A DNA stretch of 64,000 nucleotides from Escallonia rubra (taxonomy: Eukaryota > Streptophyta > Magnoliopsida > Escalloniales > Escalloniaceae), in NCBI GenBank assembly GCA_033065855.1, contig JAVXUO010002093.1:41344-105343 (forward strand), in the 5' to 3' direction. The notes beneath the pieces were generated by a model that worked only from the letters and a program-made list of their open reading frames with translations, made no database searches and was not told the origin of the DNA. The position numbers and the translations under genes are program-made. Positions 33,071 to 45,656 of this stretch are shown piece by piece (positions within the stretch are counted from its first letter, which is position 1; each line of letters starts with the position of its first letter).

Positions 33071-35300
33071 TTTAGCTGGTAAGGATGACAGTGGGCGAGG
33101 AACTGATATATACTTCAGGCACGAAGACTAAGGCATGGAGCAAGTCCAGGGGCAGAGGACATAAGCCAAACAGTGTCCCCCTGCTTATTATTATTATTAT
33201 TAATTGTTATATTAGTTGTCCTAAATGAACAGCACGTCAAGAGCTACATACTTGCAGGATATTAACAACAAAGATAAGTTGGATTCGAACCATCGCCATA
33301 CACTGTCGATTACCAGCATCCAGAAGTTTCTTTTAAGCAAAACTCATGTAAAAATGGTAACTTTCTAATCGGTTTTTTTTTGTAGGATAAGATTAAATAG
33401 AAGCAAGATGTCCTCGTAGTATTCCAGGATGAGAAAGTGATATACAAGTTACTGGTTGATGATATACTTTCACAGACTTATTGTTAAGATGGCCATAGTA
33501 GAGTTTCTTCTAAGAGTTTGGGAGCAAACATCAAAAACATCTTTGACACAAGCAAAAGGTTACTGTTGTTCCTGTGCCAAGCATAATGAAAGAGCTCACC
33601 AAGCAGTGAATGCTCGTTAGAATAACTCAATGACATGAAGTCTTAATTACAAGAATTTATCATTGTGAAGTCTCAACTAAAATAATTCAATAAAATGAAG
33701 TCTAAGATGAAGAGTTAAGTCTAAGATGGATGAGTAAGGCTTATTTCATGCAAAGTAGAGTCAAATTCAAAGGCCTTTCAACACTCGGGCAATACTCACT
33801 TATTCATTTTCTGCTAAGTTCACCTGTCCTTTTTTTGCATTCTTAAATTGGTTCTTGGAAAATGCTATACCAAAATCGTCATCATTACACATTAAATTTA
33901 CGTGCTATTATGTCCAGTGGCAAATCAACACTATCCAGTGATTCCCCAAAGAGTTTAATTAATCACCCGGAGTTAAGATATGGAACTGGCAACCACTTCG
34001 TATAATAAACGTTGTTAGGCTGCAATGAATTTCGAAGCAACCAACTTTAAAAACCTTAACCTATATTCTAGAATTAAAACTATAGACTACAGGCCCTATA
34101 CCTCTCTCCAAGTCTACTGCACTCTTTCTGTTGAAGGAAATGAGTCAGGATTCTCTCTCTCTCTCTCTCTCACTCTATATGCGCGCGGGCGTATGGAAAA
34201 TATAGTCTCTTGATACAAATGACATCTAGTAGCAGTAGAGCCTTAAGAAAGTATAGTCTCTTGAAAAACTTTTGGTTCTAATGACATCTAGTAGCAGTAG
34301 AGCCTTAAGAAAACTGAAATTGAATGAACTAAACTAAAACAATCAATATGAGGGAGTAGCTAAACTCTACAGACTACAGAGGCCAAGTTGAACTGCCATG
34401 AAGCTCATCCATGTTCCACAAGCCATCAATAGGCTAACTTTAGCCTATTGTCTTTCTAATTCTCCACTGCTTGCCATCAGTATCCTCTTCTATAACCATT
34501 GAATTCTATGTAGCCTATTGTCTTGCTAAATCTCAACTGTTATGATTTCTGAATCTCCACAACCACATCTGAAGATCACTACCTCAAGAATATGATTAGC
34601 TATACTACTTGGCTTTGAGTTCTCTCCTCGTGAGAGCTTTGTTGATTTAAACAAGCCTAAACACCCTAAAAAGCCTAAACCTCAAATTACACCCTAAACC
34701 CTAAGTTGTAACTCCAAAAATGCATGAACACGATCATACATCACAAAGCATTTAAGAAAACTGATAACTTTAAAATAATCAGCTGAGCTCACCTCTTTAA
34801 TCTCACCAAAGCGCAAACCAGGGTCAAGAAAGTCCCAAAAGCGTTTATCTTTACCAATTTTAAAGACCACCCACATGCAGAGATGATTGAATTCGAAGAA
34901 ATGTGAGAGGCAGGCAGCTGTTACAAATCGAGTAGAGCACTGAGTGAGAGATCTTTGGATTGACGAATTCAGGGGGAATCTTTCAGGCAAAACAATGAAG
35001 TCAAAGGGGAGGTGTTGGAACTAGATACCTTGAATGCTTAGAAGAGGCTGATACAAGTAAACCTTCGAATCCCCAAAATCTTTAATTTGTGCGTTGAAGC
35101 TTCTTTCTGCCACTAACGAACTCACATTCAAAAGAGCAACCCGAAGAAGAGCTCGTTCATGTGCGGCGTGGGCGGCGGGGTCAATTGATTCGTGGTGTTG
35201 TCGTCGCAGGTGGCTCGTCGGCGGTTACTTTTAATTTAGGGCAACCCGAAGACAAAGAGAGAGAGAAAGAGAGATAGAGAGAGAAAGAGAGAGGTGCAGA
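33071..35300. other. Unassigned interval with no recognised gene
   Basis: A - strand frame of 98 codons at 34,694-34,990 (starting MPERFPLNSSIQRSL) is the largest, but I recognise no domain. A near-duplicate phrase (AAGTATAGTCTCTTGA or similar with CTAATGACATCTAGTAGCAG) repeats at about 34,195-34,310. A GA-rich stretch lies at 35,255-35,295. Part of this sequence may belong to the CACTA element ending at 35,585. Confidence 0.45.
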
Positions 35301-35329
35301 TAAGTTACTGCAATTAATATATAGAGCTA

Positions 35330-35585
35330 AATTAGCGACTGCCATATCGGTCGCTAAATGCGGTCGCTAATTTTAGCGACCGCTATTAGCGACCGATAGG
35401 GCGGTCGCTAATTTAGCGACCACGTTATCGATCGCTAATGGTGGCGCCATTTTTTTCCGTTGACCGCGCACCTTTTTTCCTAGACTTAGTGACCGATATT
35501 AATGTCAGTCGTTATATCGGTCGCTAAATATCAATTTAGCGACCGCCACAAGTAGCGGTCGCTAAAGCCATGAATTCTTGTAGTG
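35330..35585 (+). mobile_element. CACTA element right end with subterminal repeats
   Basis: The block ends TTCTTGTAGTG, the complement of the plant CACTA terminus CACTACAAGAA. Before it the motif GCGGTCGCTAA or TTAGCGACCG recurs about ten times in both orientations, the subterminal arrangement bound by CACTA transposases. I could not find a matching CACTACAAGAA left end or a 3-bp duplication, so element length is unknown. Confidence 0.75.
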
Positions 35586-35869
35586 ATCGCAGCCTGTAAA
35601 ACACACATCACAACCCCCCCCCCCCCCCCCCTGCGCGCTGCAACCCCTAAAACACATGCCAAAACCACTGTTGCATCACATTACACACCACACACATCAC
35701 CACTGCTGCTACTGCCACACTCACTTAAACACACACCATGTACACTCCTAAAACACACACACAAACACTCAATACACACCCCTTTTCCCTCACTATTTCA
35801 CACTCTTTAAATCTTATGAAAAAATACATACAAACACCTCAGATCTCACTGTAACTTGAAGATGTGTCC
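35586..35869. other. C/A-rich interval
   Basis: It contains a poly-C run near 35,613-35,630 and ACACAC-rich sequence resembling the C/A-rich part of the solo LTR at 29.95-30.35 kb. No gene seen. Confidence 0.45.
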
Positions 35870-36420
35870 ACAAGTATAAAGCCAAAATGTGACATACATA
35901 CCGACACCTCGACACCTCATCACACATCTGTCCGACACCTCTGGACACGTGTCCGACACCTACCGACACGTGTGGACACCTCCGAAGTCATTGAGTGTCC
36001 GTCACCCGTTGAAGAGCTGTCAAAATGTGACATTTTGGTGTCGGTGTCCGTGACCTACCGACACCTCGACACCTCATCGACACATCCGAAAACGTGTCCG
36101 ACACCTCTGGACACGTGTCCGACACCTCTGGACACGTGTCCGACACCTACCGACACGTGTCAACACCTCCGGACACCTCCGAAGTCATTGATTTATTTTT
36201 TAAATGCCGGACACCGTGTCCGTCACCCGTTGAAGAGGTGTCTGTCACCCCTTGAAGAGGTGTCCATAAGTATAAAGCCAAAATGTGACATTTTTCGGTG
36301 TCAGTTTTGATCGGACGGGGTGTCCATGACCTACTAACACCTCGACACCTCATCGACACATCCGCACACATGTCGGACACCACCCATTGAAGAGGTGCCG
36401 TACACCCATTGGGACATTCA
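35870..36420. repeat. Minisatellite of GACACCTC / GGACACGTGTCC units
   Basis: Irregular tandem units contain CGACACCT and the perfect 12-nt palindrome GGACACGTGTCC. Larger duplicated blocks include one with CCGTCACCCGTTGAAGAG(G/C)TGTC at about 36,000 and 36,220. The open frame through it translates to Asp/Thr/Pro repeats and is not a gene. Confidence 0.85.
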
Positions 36421-36690
36421 ATTTAGGGTTCAATTAGGGAGTTCAATAAGTTCAATTTAGGGTTCGGTTGGATTAGGGCATTCAATTAGTTAAATTTAGG
36501 GTTCAATTCGATTAAGGCATTCAATTTAGGGTTTAATTAGGGTTCAATTACTTCAATTTAGGGTTCAATTAGGGGGTTCTATTAGTTTAATTTAGGTTCG
36601 GTTGAATTTGGGCATTCAATTTAGGGTTCAATTAGGGGGTTCAATTAGTTCAATTTAGGGTCCGATTGGATAAGGGCATTCAATTTATGG
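36421..36690. repeat. TTTAGGGTTCAATTAGG-type minisatellite
   Basis: Units built from TTCAATTTAGGGTTC and CAATTAGGG(GG)TTC repeat throughout, with a larger period of roughly 60-70 bp containing GGTTCGGTTGGATTAGGG. Each unit contains TTTAGGG, the plant telomere heptamer, but not as pure tandem heptamers. Confidence 0.85.
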
Positions 36691-37859
36691 TTAAAAATAC
36701 ACACTATTTCATAAAATTGTAAACTTTTACTAAAAATTCTAACGTAATCCAAAGTATCTTACTGTAGAATTTCACAAGTTAATGACCAAAGTATGCTACC
36801 CAAATGCTCTCACCTTTCACTACGCTAATTTGCATACACACGTATGCGCACATTTATTCACTACCACCCTCTAATTACTTCAGCAGTCCCTCTCCTCTTA
36901 TAGACACACATAAGCAACCACATTCAATCCCACTTACACACTCAATACAATACAAACACCTCACACCAATGTACCATTCATTATACACACACTACTGAAC
37001 ACATAACTCACACACACATAGTTGCCTCGACAGCTCCTTACACTCACACAAATACATGCGACGCACCTACACCGCATACACTCACGCACGCACAACACTC
37101 ATGCACTCACGTAGCGCACATAATAACCGGCAAACACAGCTCACTCTAACACTCTAATGCACCCACACAGAGCACACACTAAAGCACACACCTACGTTTT
37201 CTCTCAGCAGATTGCCTTTCGAACACACTGCCTCACGGCGGTGGGGGTTTTAAATGAGGTATTTCAACTAAATTATTATCGCGTTAACCTAATTATATTA
37301 GCCTAATTTCGACCCACCATTCAACTAAATCACATATCTGATATCGGAATTCAATTGGGTCCCATCCTCCGTCAACAATCTCAATTCTCCATACTTTCTA
37401 GTAATATACAAATATGGGCATCAATTCCATCAGCAATTAAACAACCTAATTCCATCAGTTACAAAATCAATTCCATCAGCAATTAAAAATAATTAAAATT
37501 ATAAGAAACATATCATAATTCCAAAAACAAATTAGGGCAAGTTCCAATTAGGGCAAATTAGGGCAAATTGACATAAATCAGAAATGAAGAAAATTAGGGC
37601 AAATGGACATACAGAAAGGTGGTGCGACGGCGGCAGTGTTGGGGGCGCGGCGGCAATGGAGGGCTTTGGTGGCACGGCAGTGGAGGGAATTGGTGGCGCA
37701 ACGTTAGTGGCATGCGGATAAGGAGGGGCACGACGTCGGGGGAGGGGGGCGGTGATGTCACCGGAGGTGGGTCGTCGGAGAGGGAGAACGCCAATATCGC
37801 CGGTGAGTGGGTGAGAGTGAGAGACAGAGAGAAACAGGGAGAGTGAAGAAAGACGAAAC
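36691..37859. other. Unassigned interval, C/A-rich then G-rich
   Basis: 36,800-37,230 is CACA-rich like parts of the solo LTR. 37,610-37,800 is a GGCGG/GGTGG-rich stretch whose frames reflect composition. A GGGCAAATTAGGGCAAAT phrase repeats near 37,550-37,605. No recognised gene. Confidence 0.45.
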
Positions 37860-38070
37860 TGTTTTATAAGGACTTTTAGCGACGGAATGACACCGTCGCT
37901 AAAAGCCCATCGACAAAAGATATCTTTAACAACAGAATTTTTAGCGACGGTAACTTTCGTCGCTTATACTTTTTAAACGACGGACATTTTACCAACGGGT
38001 TTATCCGTCGCTGAAATACGTTTTGGCGACGGAATATCTTCCGTCGCAAAATCCTAATTTTCTTGTAGTG
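37860..38070 (+). mobile_element. Second CACTA right end
   Basis: It ends TTTTCTTGTAGTG (complement CACTACAAGAAAA). GCGACGG / CCGTCGC motifs recur in both orientations, at least eight times in about 200 bp. The repeat core (GCGACGG) differs from that of the end at 35,585 (GCGACCG), so these are two CACTA families or subfamilies. No left end was found. Confidence 0.75.
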
Positions 38071-39794
38071 AAATGAAATGAGGTTTTTCGTATAATTAAA
38101 GTTCTCCCTAGGAAGAAGATATGTATAATCGAAACTCTAATTGAAAGAGAGATGAGATAATTGATGACTTGAACATGCTCGCTCTCAATAAAAGAACTGT
38201 TTACAAAGTTACTCTCTTGAATAATTTAAAATCATGAAGATGGAGAGAGAAAAGTTTAATCCTTGAGTCTTGATACTTCTCTAATGAATGAAGGCTTAGA
38301 ATGTGGTTTACATGGTATATGATGAAGCCTCATATCATTATTGTAGGGTGCATATGAAATATTTATGTTATAAGAAGATTTGGCATGAAGTTTAGCATAA
38401 CTAGCCGTTATCTTTGGATCTGAGAGCTTAAAGTCAACTGTATTTCCAACGAAGTATGACTGCATTGGTTTCAGGAAAATCACATCCCTTATTTTGAGCA
38501 TAACTTTCTCATGAGAAATTGGATTGATGCGCCATTTTTCTGCCTTGGAAAGCTAAATGAAATTTTTTATGAGAATATGAATAGATTAGGTCTAAAAATA
38601 TTCTTGAGAAAATCAGAGTTAGCTCCAAAGTTCATGCATTTTAAAGAAACGCAATTGTTTGAAATGTTGTGAACTCACATGCAATCACAAGGTGTCCTAA
38701 GGTCATTTTAAGCCATAATCATCAATCCAAGGATAAACCAAGACTAGTTACATAATAGTAAAGATTAATCACAATTCAAAGTAACTAAGCTTATGCATTC
38801 TTTGTTGTTCTTGGACGTTGAACTTGGTGAATCTTTCATAGCATATCTAGTATAGCTTTAAGCTTCTTTGATTTGAATCAACATTTTCAATTTCTCAAAT
38901 GTATCTTCATGAGTGTGTATGCATATACCTACTAAAAATCCATGCAAAGCACATATTTTGAACACAACCAATGTGTTGTTACTATCAAAACAAGATGTAT
39001 GACTAGGTTATCCAACCACAGGGCTACCGATAAGGTTGCTAAAATGCAATTTTGAGATTAATCCTAGTATTTTATCAAGCATATATGTCATTTTTAGATG
39101 TTTGCATCATGTAGAGCTCAATGATGGATCTTATACAGTGAGATTGAGCTTAAGAAAATCATGAAGAACTACACTAGTAGGTCATTGATTTGTAATTGTT
39201 TTCGATTCTTGTAACAGCCTTTGGTTGTTGATTGAATTGATTGATGACGAGGACTATGATTGACCTTTGGGAACCATGCATTTCATTGGTATTGGCCAAA
39301 AGATGAAAAATGACTTCATATATGTTCATGACATGTTGAGTCTCGTAAACTGATTTCATGTTTTGATCAACTGAAGCATTTATTTCAGTCAACGATAAGT
39401 TTCGATGGAAATTTATCTTAGACTTTCTTGGATGAACTGAAAGGTTTTAGTCCGCCAAAATCCCTTTAAATGGTCATACATTATCTTACATCTTTAAAGT
39501 CAATTTTGGGATGCCCTTTTTACATATCCAAGCATTCGAAGGAGCCTTGAGTCATTGCAACCAATTGAAGCTCGAGCTCCTTTACTCTTTCTCAGTCAAA
39601 TTCATTCTACAATTGAATTGGATTGAAAATTAATCTTGAGCTTCATACATTTGAAAGTGGCCATTCAATTGCAACTTCTCAATGTTTATATCTTCAATAA
39701 CACATCTCATTTTCAGCTTTATAGGTTGATAGCTTGTGAGCATTTAGTTTTCACTAATCCACTCACTTGTCGGTGATTATATCTTCTATAATAC

Positions 39795-39960
39795 ATATCT
39801 TCAACTATGCATTGGTTAACCCCATGGGGTGATGAAGTGACAAAGGGCCATGAGGAATAACCTCAAGGTCCTGAGTTCGAATCTCCAAACCAATAAATCA
39901 TATAAATTGCAGTTCTAACTTGTGCACAAAATTTAATCCATAAATAAATGGATCGAAGCA
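39795..39960 (+). mobile_element. Possible SINE
   Basis: GGGGTGATGAAGTGACAAAG resembles a pol III A box, and GAGTTCGAATCTCC about 55 nt later matches the B box (GGTTCGANNCC-like). Sequence becomes AT-rich afterwards. No poly-A tail or duplication was located, so the call is tentative. Confidence 0.3.
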
Positions 39961-40418
39961 AATCTTGGCGTTCTCAAGCTTTGGAACTTTGACATTATCA
40001 AAACGTGGTATTGATGTGTAGGTAGCACCAGTGATTTGTAAGTGGTCTCCTCTTAAAGCAACGGTAGACCATATTAGGATTCTAGCATCTTTTAAGAATT
40101 CCTGAAGGATTCTATCTAGGCTTAAGGCTAATTCAAGTCAAACCATCTAAGTTTTCTTTGTCAAGTACATGTAAAACTGGTAGATAATTAATATCTAGCT
40201 TATGTTACTTGTTTGATTGTAGAAATTGCATCTCTATAAGTTTTTTTTTAAAGGTTATAGTTCAACCCAATCCCTTTGGCCATCGAATAAAAAGAAGTAA
40301 TCGGCCAGAATTCTTGCGATGAGCAAATTACTCCGAACATGAGAGATAGCACATCAAAGCAGGTGAACATCTGCAAGACAAACAGATTTAAAAAGCTAAT
40401 TGGACGAAGGATGAATAA

Positions 40419-40443
40419 GAGAGAGAGAGAGAGAGAGAGAGAG
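40419..40443. repeat. (GA)n microsatellite
   Basis: About 12 GA units. On the - strand this CT run lies upstream of a TTTGTCTTGCAG acceptor-like site near 40,379, which I note but do not call as a gene. Confidence 0.95.
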
Positions 40444-41022
40444 CCCTTCCCAAATGAGAGGCACCCCATGACAACATGAAAGCTAGGGCTTTTTTGGTAG
40501 AGTTGGAAAGACAAGGCAGAGAAAAAGAAATATTCAGGTGACGGGGGGTCGGGATGCAATCAGTTAGGAGCCATTTCACTTTTGAGAGGGGGTGGCGTGG
40601 CGTGGCCGCGTGGGGCTATAGCTAAAGGATAAAGAAAAACTTTGGGCTTTTGCTTTTAAACCTAAGTTCTAGAAGTTGCCACCAAACCTTTTGTTAGGCT
40701 TTTCATAGAAAATGCTGAGTTAGCTATGATTTGGTCAGGGAAAAATATGTAACTTTGTCCTTTCTCTGTTTTCAGATGCATTTTTTTAGAAAAATTGATG
40801 AAGAAAACAACATTCATGTTGAATTCACGTATATTCACCATTATTTTCCGTACCTTACAGGTTTTCCACACCTTGGTTAAAAAATTTGTGATCATTGTTG
40901 AAATTTTATGGTTAGTTTCTAAACCCTAGATTTTTCACTTCAAAAATTTGTCTAGTCTACTTCAATCTTGTAGAAATGGGCAGGAGTACAAATTACTTCA
41001 ATGTTTTGGTGTTCTGTTCCAG

Positions 41023-41118
41023 CGGCCGACAAGTGGGTATACAAATCATGGCTATGGTGGCAGTGGTGGCAGCGGTGAGGGTGAAGATGGTGGTTTTAGC
41101 TATGGTGAAGAAGGCTAA
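41023..41118 (+). CDS. Possible isolated Gly-rich terminal exon
   Basis: After a polypyrimidine-type acceptor (GTTCTGTTCCAG ending at 41,022) an open frame of 31 codons reads RPTSGYTNHGYGGSGG.. with SGEGEDGGFSYGEEG at the end and a TAA stop at 41,116-41,118. Such Gly/Tyr/Ser-rich tails end some plant RNA-binding proteins. No upstream exon was found, so this may be a captured fragment or chance. Confidence 0.25.
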   Translation, partial: RPTSGYTNHGYGGSGGSGEGEDGGFSYGEEG

Positions 41119-44100
41119 TTAGTAAGTTTGTCGATAATGATGATGATGATTGTCGAGGCATCCGTTGCAGTTTTAATCAGCTTGGATGTAATTGTGGGTT
41201 GAAGTTCAGGGTAAGTAAGGCTTTTCATGTTTTTCGTTAATAATCTAAGAGAAGGTTTCATAGCAACAACTAACTAATGTCGAGGTCCAAATGACAACTT
41301 GTTGAACATAAAGAGTAATTCCTCATTGAAAACATTGTCGCGTGAAAACATTACGCTTCAGGATGATTACGTGAAGTGAAGGTATTAAAGTTGCGTAATT
41401 TAATGTGGGAAAGGGAAATATTTCAGATGGAGACAAATCACACGAGCAAATCAAAAATGATATTATTCGAACAAAATTATTGGACCTAAAAATGAACCTG
41501 TATATGAGTAAACATGGCATGGTTGTCGATGATCTAGGACTGTTGAATCAAGGAAAGCCGAGGTCGTTTCATAAAAAAATCAATGGATGAAAGGTCCCAC
41601 AGCTTTCGATATTTTCTGGCAATTGTTATTCATACCAGAGGACCTAAGGGGATGGGCATCTAAACTTTGGGCGTGTCCGTCCGAGAAAAGGACAAACGAA
41701 ACTTAAAAGTAGTACTAACTAACAACGTTTTTTAAGTGGTCAATGAGTGCCAGACTGGTAGATCCATGGAAGTCAAGAGAGTAGAAGAATTTGACTACAA
41801 CTCCACACATCTAGATGGAGGGTTTACTTCTGAAATACTAAGCAAAAGATATGGTCCGTAGATATGACTTTCTTAGGACAACGTATATACGGCTAAAATA
41901 CCCCAGCAAACAACGTTTTGAAGGGTAGATATGTGGTAGATCAACTTCAGGAAGATACCGTTAAATTGAAGTACCTCGATTAGGTAAAATAATACCAAAG
42001 TTATGACATGAAGCCAGCATAAGCTTGGAATTTGGGTACTTTTATTGAATGAACGTAATGAACACCCTACTTTTCCTCACTCGCCGTCTCTCTGCCCATG
42101 TATAGGATTTCCTTTTTGTCACTAGAATAAATTTTAATGACAAGTGTTAATTTTTCGGTGACAAATAAGAGATGCATAACATTAATAATGGACTTAGCCT
42201 CTTCCTGTAACGTAGTAATTTACTCAATCGGAAATTGTAACCACACTCCACTTTTCAGCACTTATGTTCCACTCTTGTAACTAAAAGACCAAGAGAATAG
42301 CAGTAAAGGCTTTAACGAGAATGAAACCCATTAGAGACTAAAATAAAGTATAGTTGGTCAAAAGTAAAAAAAATTGGTTATAATTCCCTACTTTGATTAC
42401 CCCAAATTCATTCATCACAATATTAAAAGAGAATTGATTTCTTAAATTTCTAAATTCTACTTTCAAAAAACTTTTCATTTCGCTTAAAGCATAGAAAAGG
42501 TCACTAAACATCTTTATCTGATATGTACTATATGAAACTAGCTAGTTTCGTTGCGTAGCAGGGATCACTCCTCAAGATTTTATGTCACCAAAAGTGGCGC
42601 TAAAAGTCCTTGCATACTCGTTATACAATCCAATAAAAACCGCAAACTTACGGTTATTAGCTTTTATAAAAATTTAACAACATCTAGAATTCAGGTATAA
42701 TTTATTTTTTTAGGTATTGAGATTAATTGCACACGAGATTCCACACTTATAAGTCAATTGCATGAGCACATTAATTAGTATTTTAAAAGGTGTATCCAGT
42801 TCCATGCACATTTAAGATCGTTAACATATACCAAGTGAATGTCAAATCCCATAATGACAAAACATCTATTAGTTTCTTAGGAGCAAAACCATTAGTTTAC
42901 TCTAATTATTTCACTCTTTCTTTATTTCTTTCTCTCTCCACCCCCAGATTTTTTCTTCCTCCCCCGTCATTGGCGAAGCTAGCGGGTGGCACTGGTGGGC
43001 CGGTTCCCACCTGCTCCAAAATATTCCTTTCATACATGGTCTATGTAATTCACAATGATAATAGTGCCTACTTAAAAAAAATTGAAAGGCTTAAAGGAGA
43101 TTTTTTTTAGTTGTCTTAAATGTTTAAATACTTAAAATTTTAAGGATTGTTAGAAGAAATGTCCCTTTAGTCATTTTAAATGCTAAACTTACGCAAGTAA
43201 ACGTAAAAAAGGTAAATTTCAAACACCCCAAATAAATAAAGACATAAAGTCAACATGTTTAACCACACAGTTTACACTTCATAAGACAACAGAGCACACC
43301 GCCTCTGGGCTCTGGCTACTACACCGCATTCCCCGCCTCTGCTTCACCTGTTTTCACCTCATTCTCTCTCGGCCGGTCCACGTCTGGCATAAGATCGTTC
43401 CAATCAGTTGAGCCAACTGTCTGGTGGCTTTGCAGTAAAAATTGCTTCCCTGGATTGGTATTGCAATGTGAGGAGGTTTAAATATTTTGTTTTTGAGAAG
43501 CCTTGAATCAAGTTGTTGGCTAGCAGTCGGCTACGATTTCACAGTGGACTCCTTATTTTTTTCTAACACCCAAAGGTCAAGGCAACAACTTTCACTGTAA
43601 GATTCATGTTTGATTTTTACATAGTTGAGTTCTTTAAACCCTTTCTTATTAATAACTACATTTTTTTTTTGTCTCAATTTAGAATTATGGGATTAAGAAC
43701 TTATAATTTCAAATTTCAGGAATTAAAAATTTGGAAATTGAAAATCAAGAAATCATCACTCTGATCAATTCAGGAACTGAAACTTGGGAACTCATGTTTA
43801 ACAATAATAATAATTGTGCCATTATAACCCAAAATTTTATGTTGAGCTTCAGCTTGAGACAAATAGACGGAACCAAGGGAAGTGAACATTGAATTGCAGT
43901 ATTCCAGTAGTTTGAACGACGAACTTCATTCCATCGGATTTAACTTTTTCCGAAGCAAAAACGTGGATAAACATATTAGAGCATGAGTTATGAATATCCT
44001 TTTGTGGCCGAATCATTAAAAAATTACAAGTGTCGACCCTGCTCAATATTTTTGGCTCTACCACTCTCCATCACCCCTGATCTCTCTCTCTAACCAGTAT

Positions 44101-45656
44101 TGCCATCGGTCAGCCACCTTCACCACCACCAACCAAGGCATACACCGAAGCCAACGAACCCACCCACCCATCGCCACCTACCACCTGGTGCGATTTGATT
44201 GGTGTCTGTTTTATTCCAGGGATTGTGAAAGAAGTCCCATTAGAAATATTATTGTCTACAACCAAATCACCACCACGGGCTCATCGCAGCCATTGCCTCA
44301 AACTTAAAAGCCACCACAACCATCGATGTCACCGGTCACTACAACGCCTCCAAACTAAACACATTTACACACCCTCACATAGGGTTAACCAAAAAGGCAT
44401 TTTGATTCGTCTCGTAAACACCAAGTCACATATACCTAATCCTTTGATCAAACTTCATTGTTAATCCAATTAAATGGATTGAATAATTTCACGAAATTTG
44501 GGTTAGTGGATAATCGATTAGACTCATTGAGTTGAAGATCAAACCTCACCACTCGGCTCTCGAAGATCTGAGGATCCTTGATGGACTGGATCTTAGCCAT
44601 CTGGCAGTTCATATACTTACAAGGGGTAATCGATGGGATGATAACGGTTTAGGATTGGGTTACTTTGATTGTGTTTAATGGCTAATAGAAATTATGGCGG
44701 TTTTTAATTTTTAGGGGTTTTGGGAGTAGTGATACTTATGATAAAGATGGAGGCATGTATGTCGCTATAGGCCATCTGGGTTGGTGCCGCCAATAATGGG
44801 GATTGTGAAGTTCAGATGAGAAGAGAAATAACGTTTTAGCTTTTTTAATCTCATTCTATTTAAACTACGAAACTTACATTCAAAACAAGGAAAAATTTTG
44901 GTTGCTATTCGGATTGTAAGACAATAGTTACGGCCTTACAATTAATTGTCGTTAAATGTATTTAATGTCTTTTATTTAGTGACGCTATCAAATGCTATTA
45001 AGATTTGTCACTGAAAGTATTACCAGAAAAGTCACTAAAAATATTTAGCAATCACTAATTGTCGCTATGCAAGGAGTTGTAGCTATTCCTACAATATGAT
45101 AGCAGCCAAAATTCTTCTTAAACAATTATAAGTAGGGGCTTTTTTAGCGTTTGTCTTGTTGTGGGCGTGAATATATTATGGTGAAGTGACAACTTTACTC
45201 CTAAGAAACTAACATGTGTTTGGTTAAAATGAGATCGAACCTCAAATGCTTTTAGTTAGAAGCACAAGGTGCTTGGTGCAAAGTTTGAATTGTCATGATG
45301 CCAGGTACAATTGTTCTTCAAGTTTGAAATGTCGATGTCACGCTGATGAGCCTTGACATACTATTTCAAAATATTCCTACTTATGAAAAATATATGCTCA
45401 AAGTATTTGACAAAAACATAACCTCAAAAAATATAATCAGCGCTCTAAATATATCTCAACCAAAGCACTCGTACTCATCATCAATGTCTAGTAAGTGTAG
45501 GGAGTATCTGATAACAATGATCACTTTTCTAACATTAGGAGTTCTGAAAAGCTACTTATCAAAAGTATTACAAAACTCTTATTCTCAAGTCACTAAAAAG
45601 AGTTATGAATTAATATACTCTCCAAGCTCATGCAAATTGCTACTAACTCCTATAGG

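Larger units (their letters stand above)
38071..45656. other. Long AT-rich interval with no clear gene
   Basis: No frame longer than about 165 codons occurs and none shows a domain I recognise, including the 161-codon frame at 45,346-45,831, which runs into the start of an LTR. Local items are listed separately. 44,935-45,165 has GTCACTAAA / GTCGCTA phrases reminiscent of CACTA subterminal DNA. A GGCGAAGCTAGCGGGTGGC phrase at about 42,972 could be an old element border, but I could not pair it. Confidence 0.45.

Noticed and set aside
34560..35585. Complete CACTA element starting at CACTACCTCAAGAA (34,577)
   Set aside because: The start departs from CACTACAAGAA, the left side lacks the GCGACCG repeats, and no 3-bp duplication matches.
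40238..40620. Host gene on the - strand with a 5' CT-rich leader and intron acceptor
   Set aside because: Only one acceptor-like site and short frames were seen. The A run at the far end suggests an old retroposed piece, but nothing is identifiable.
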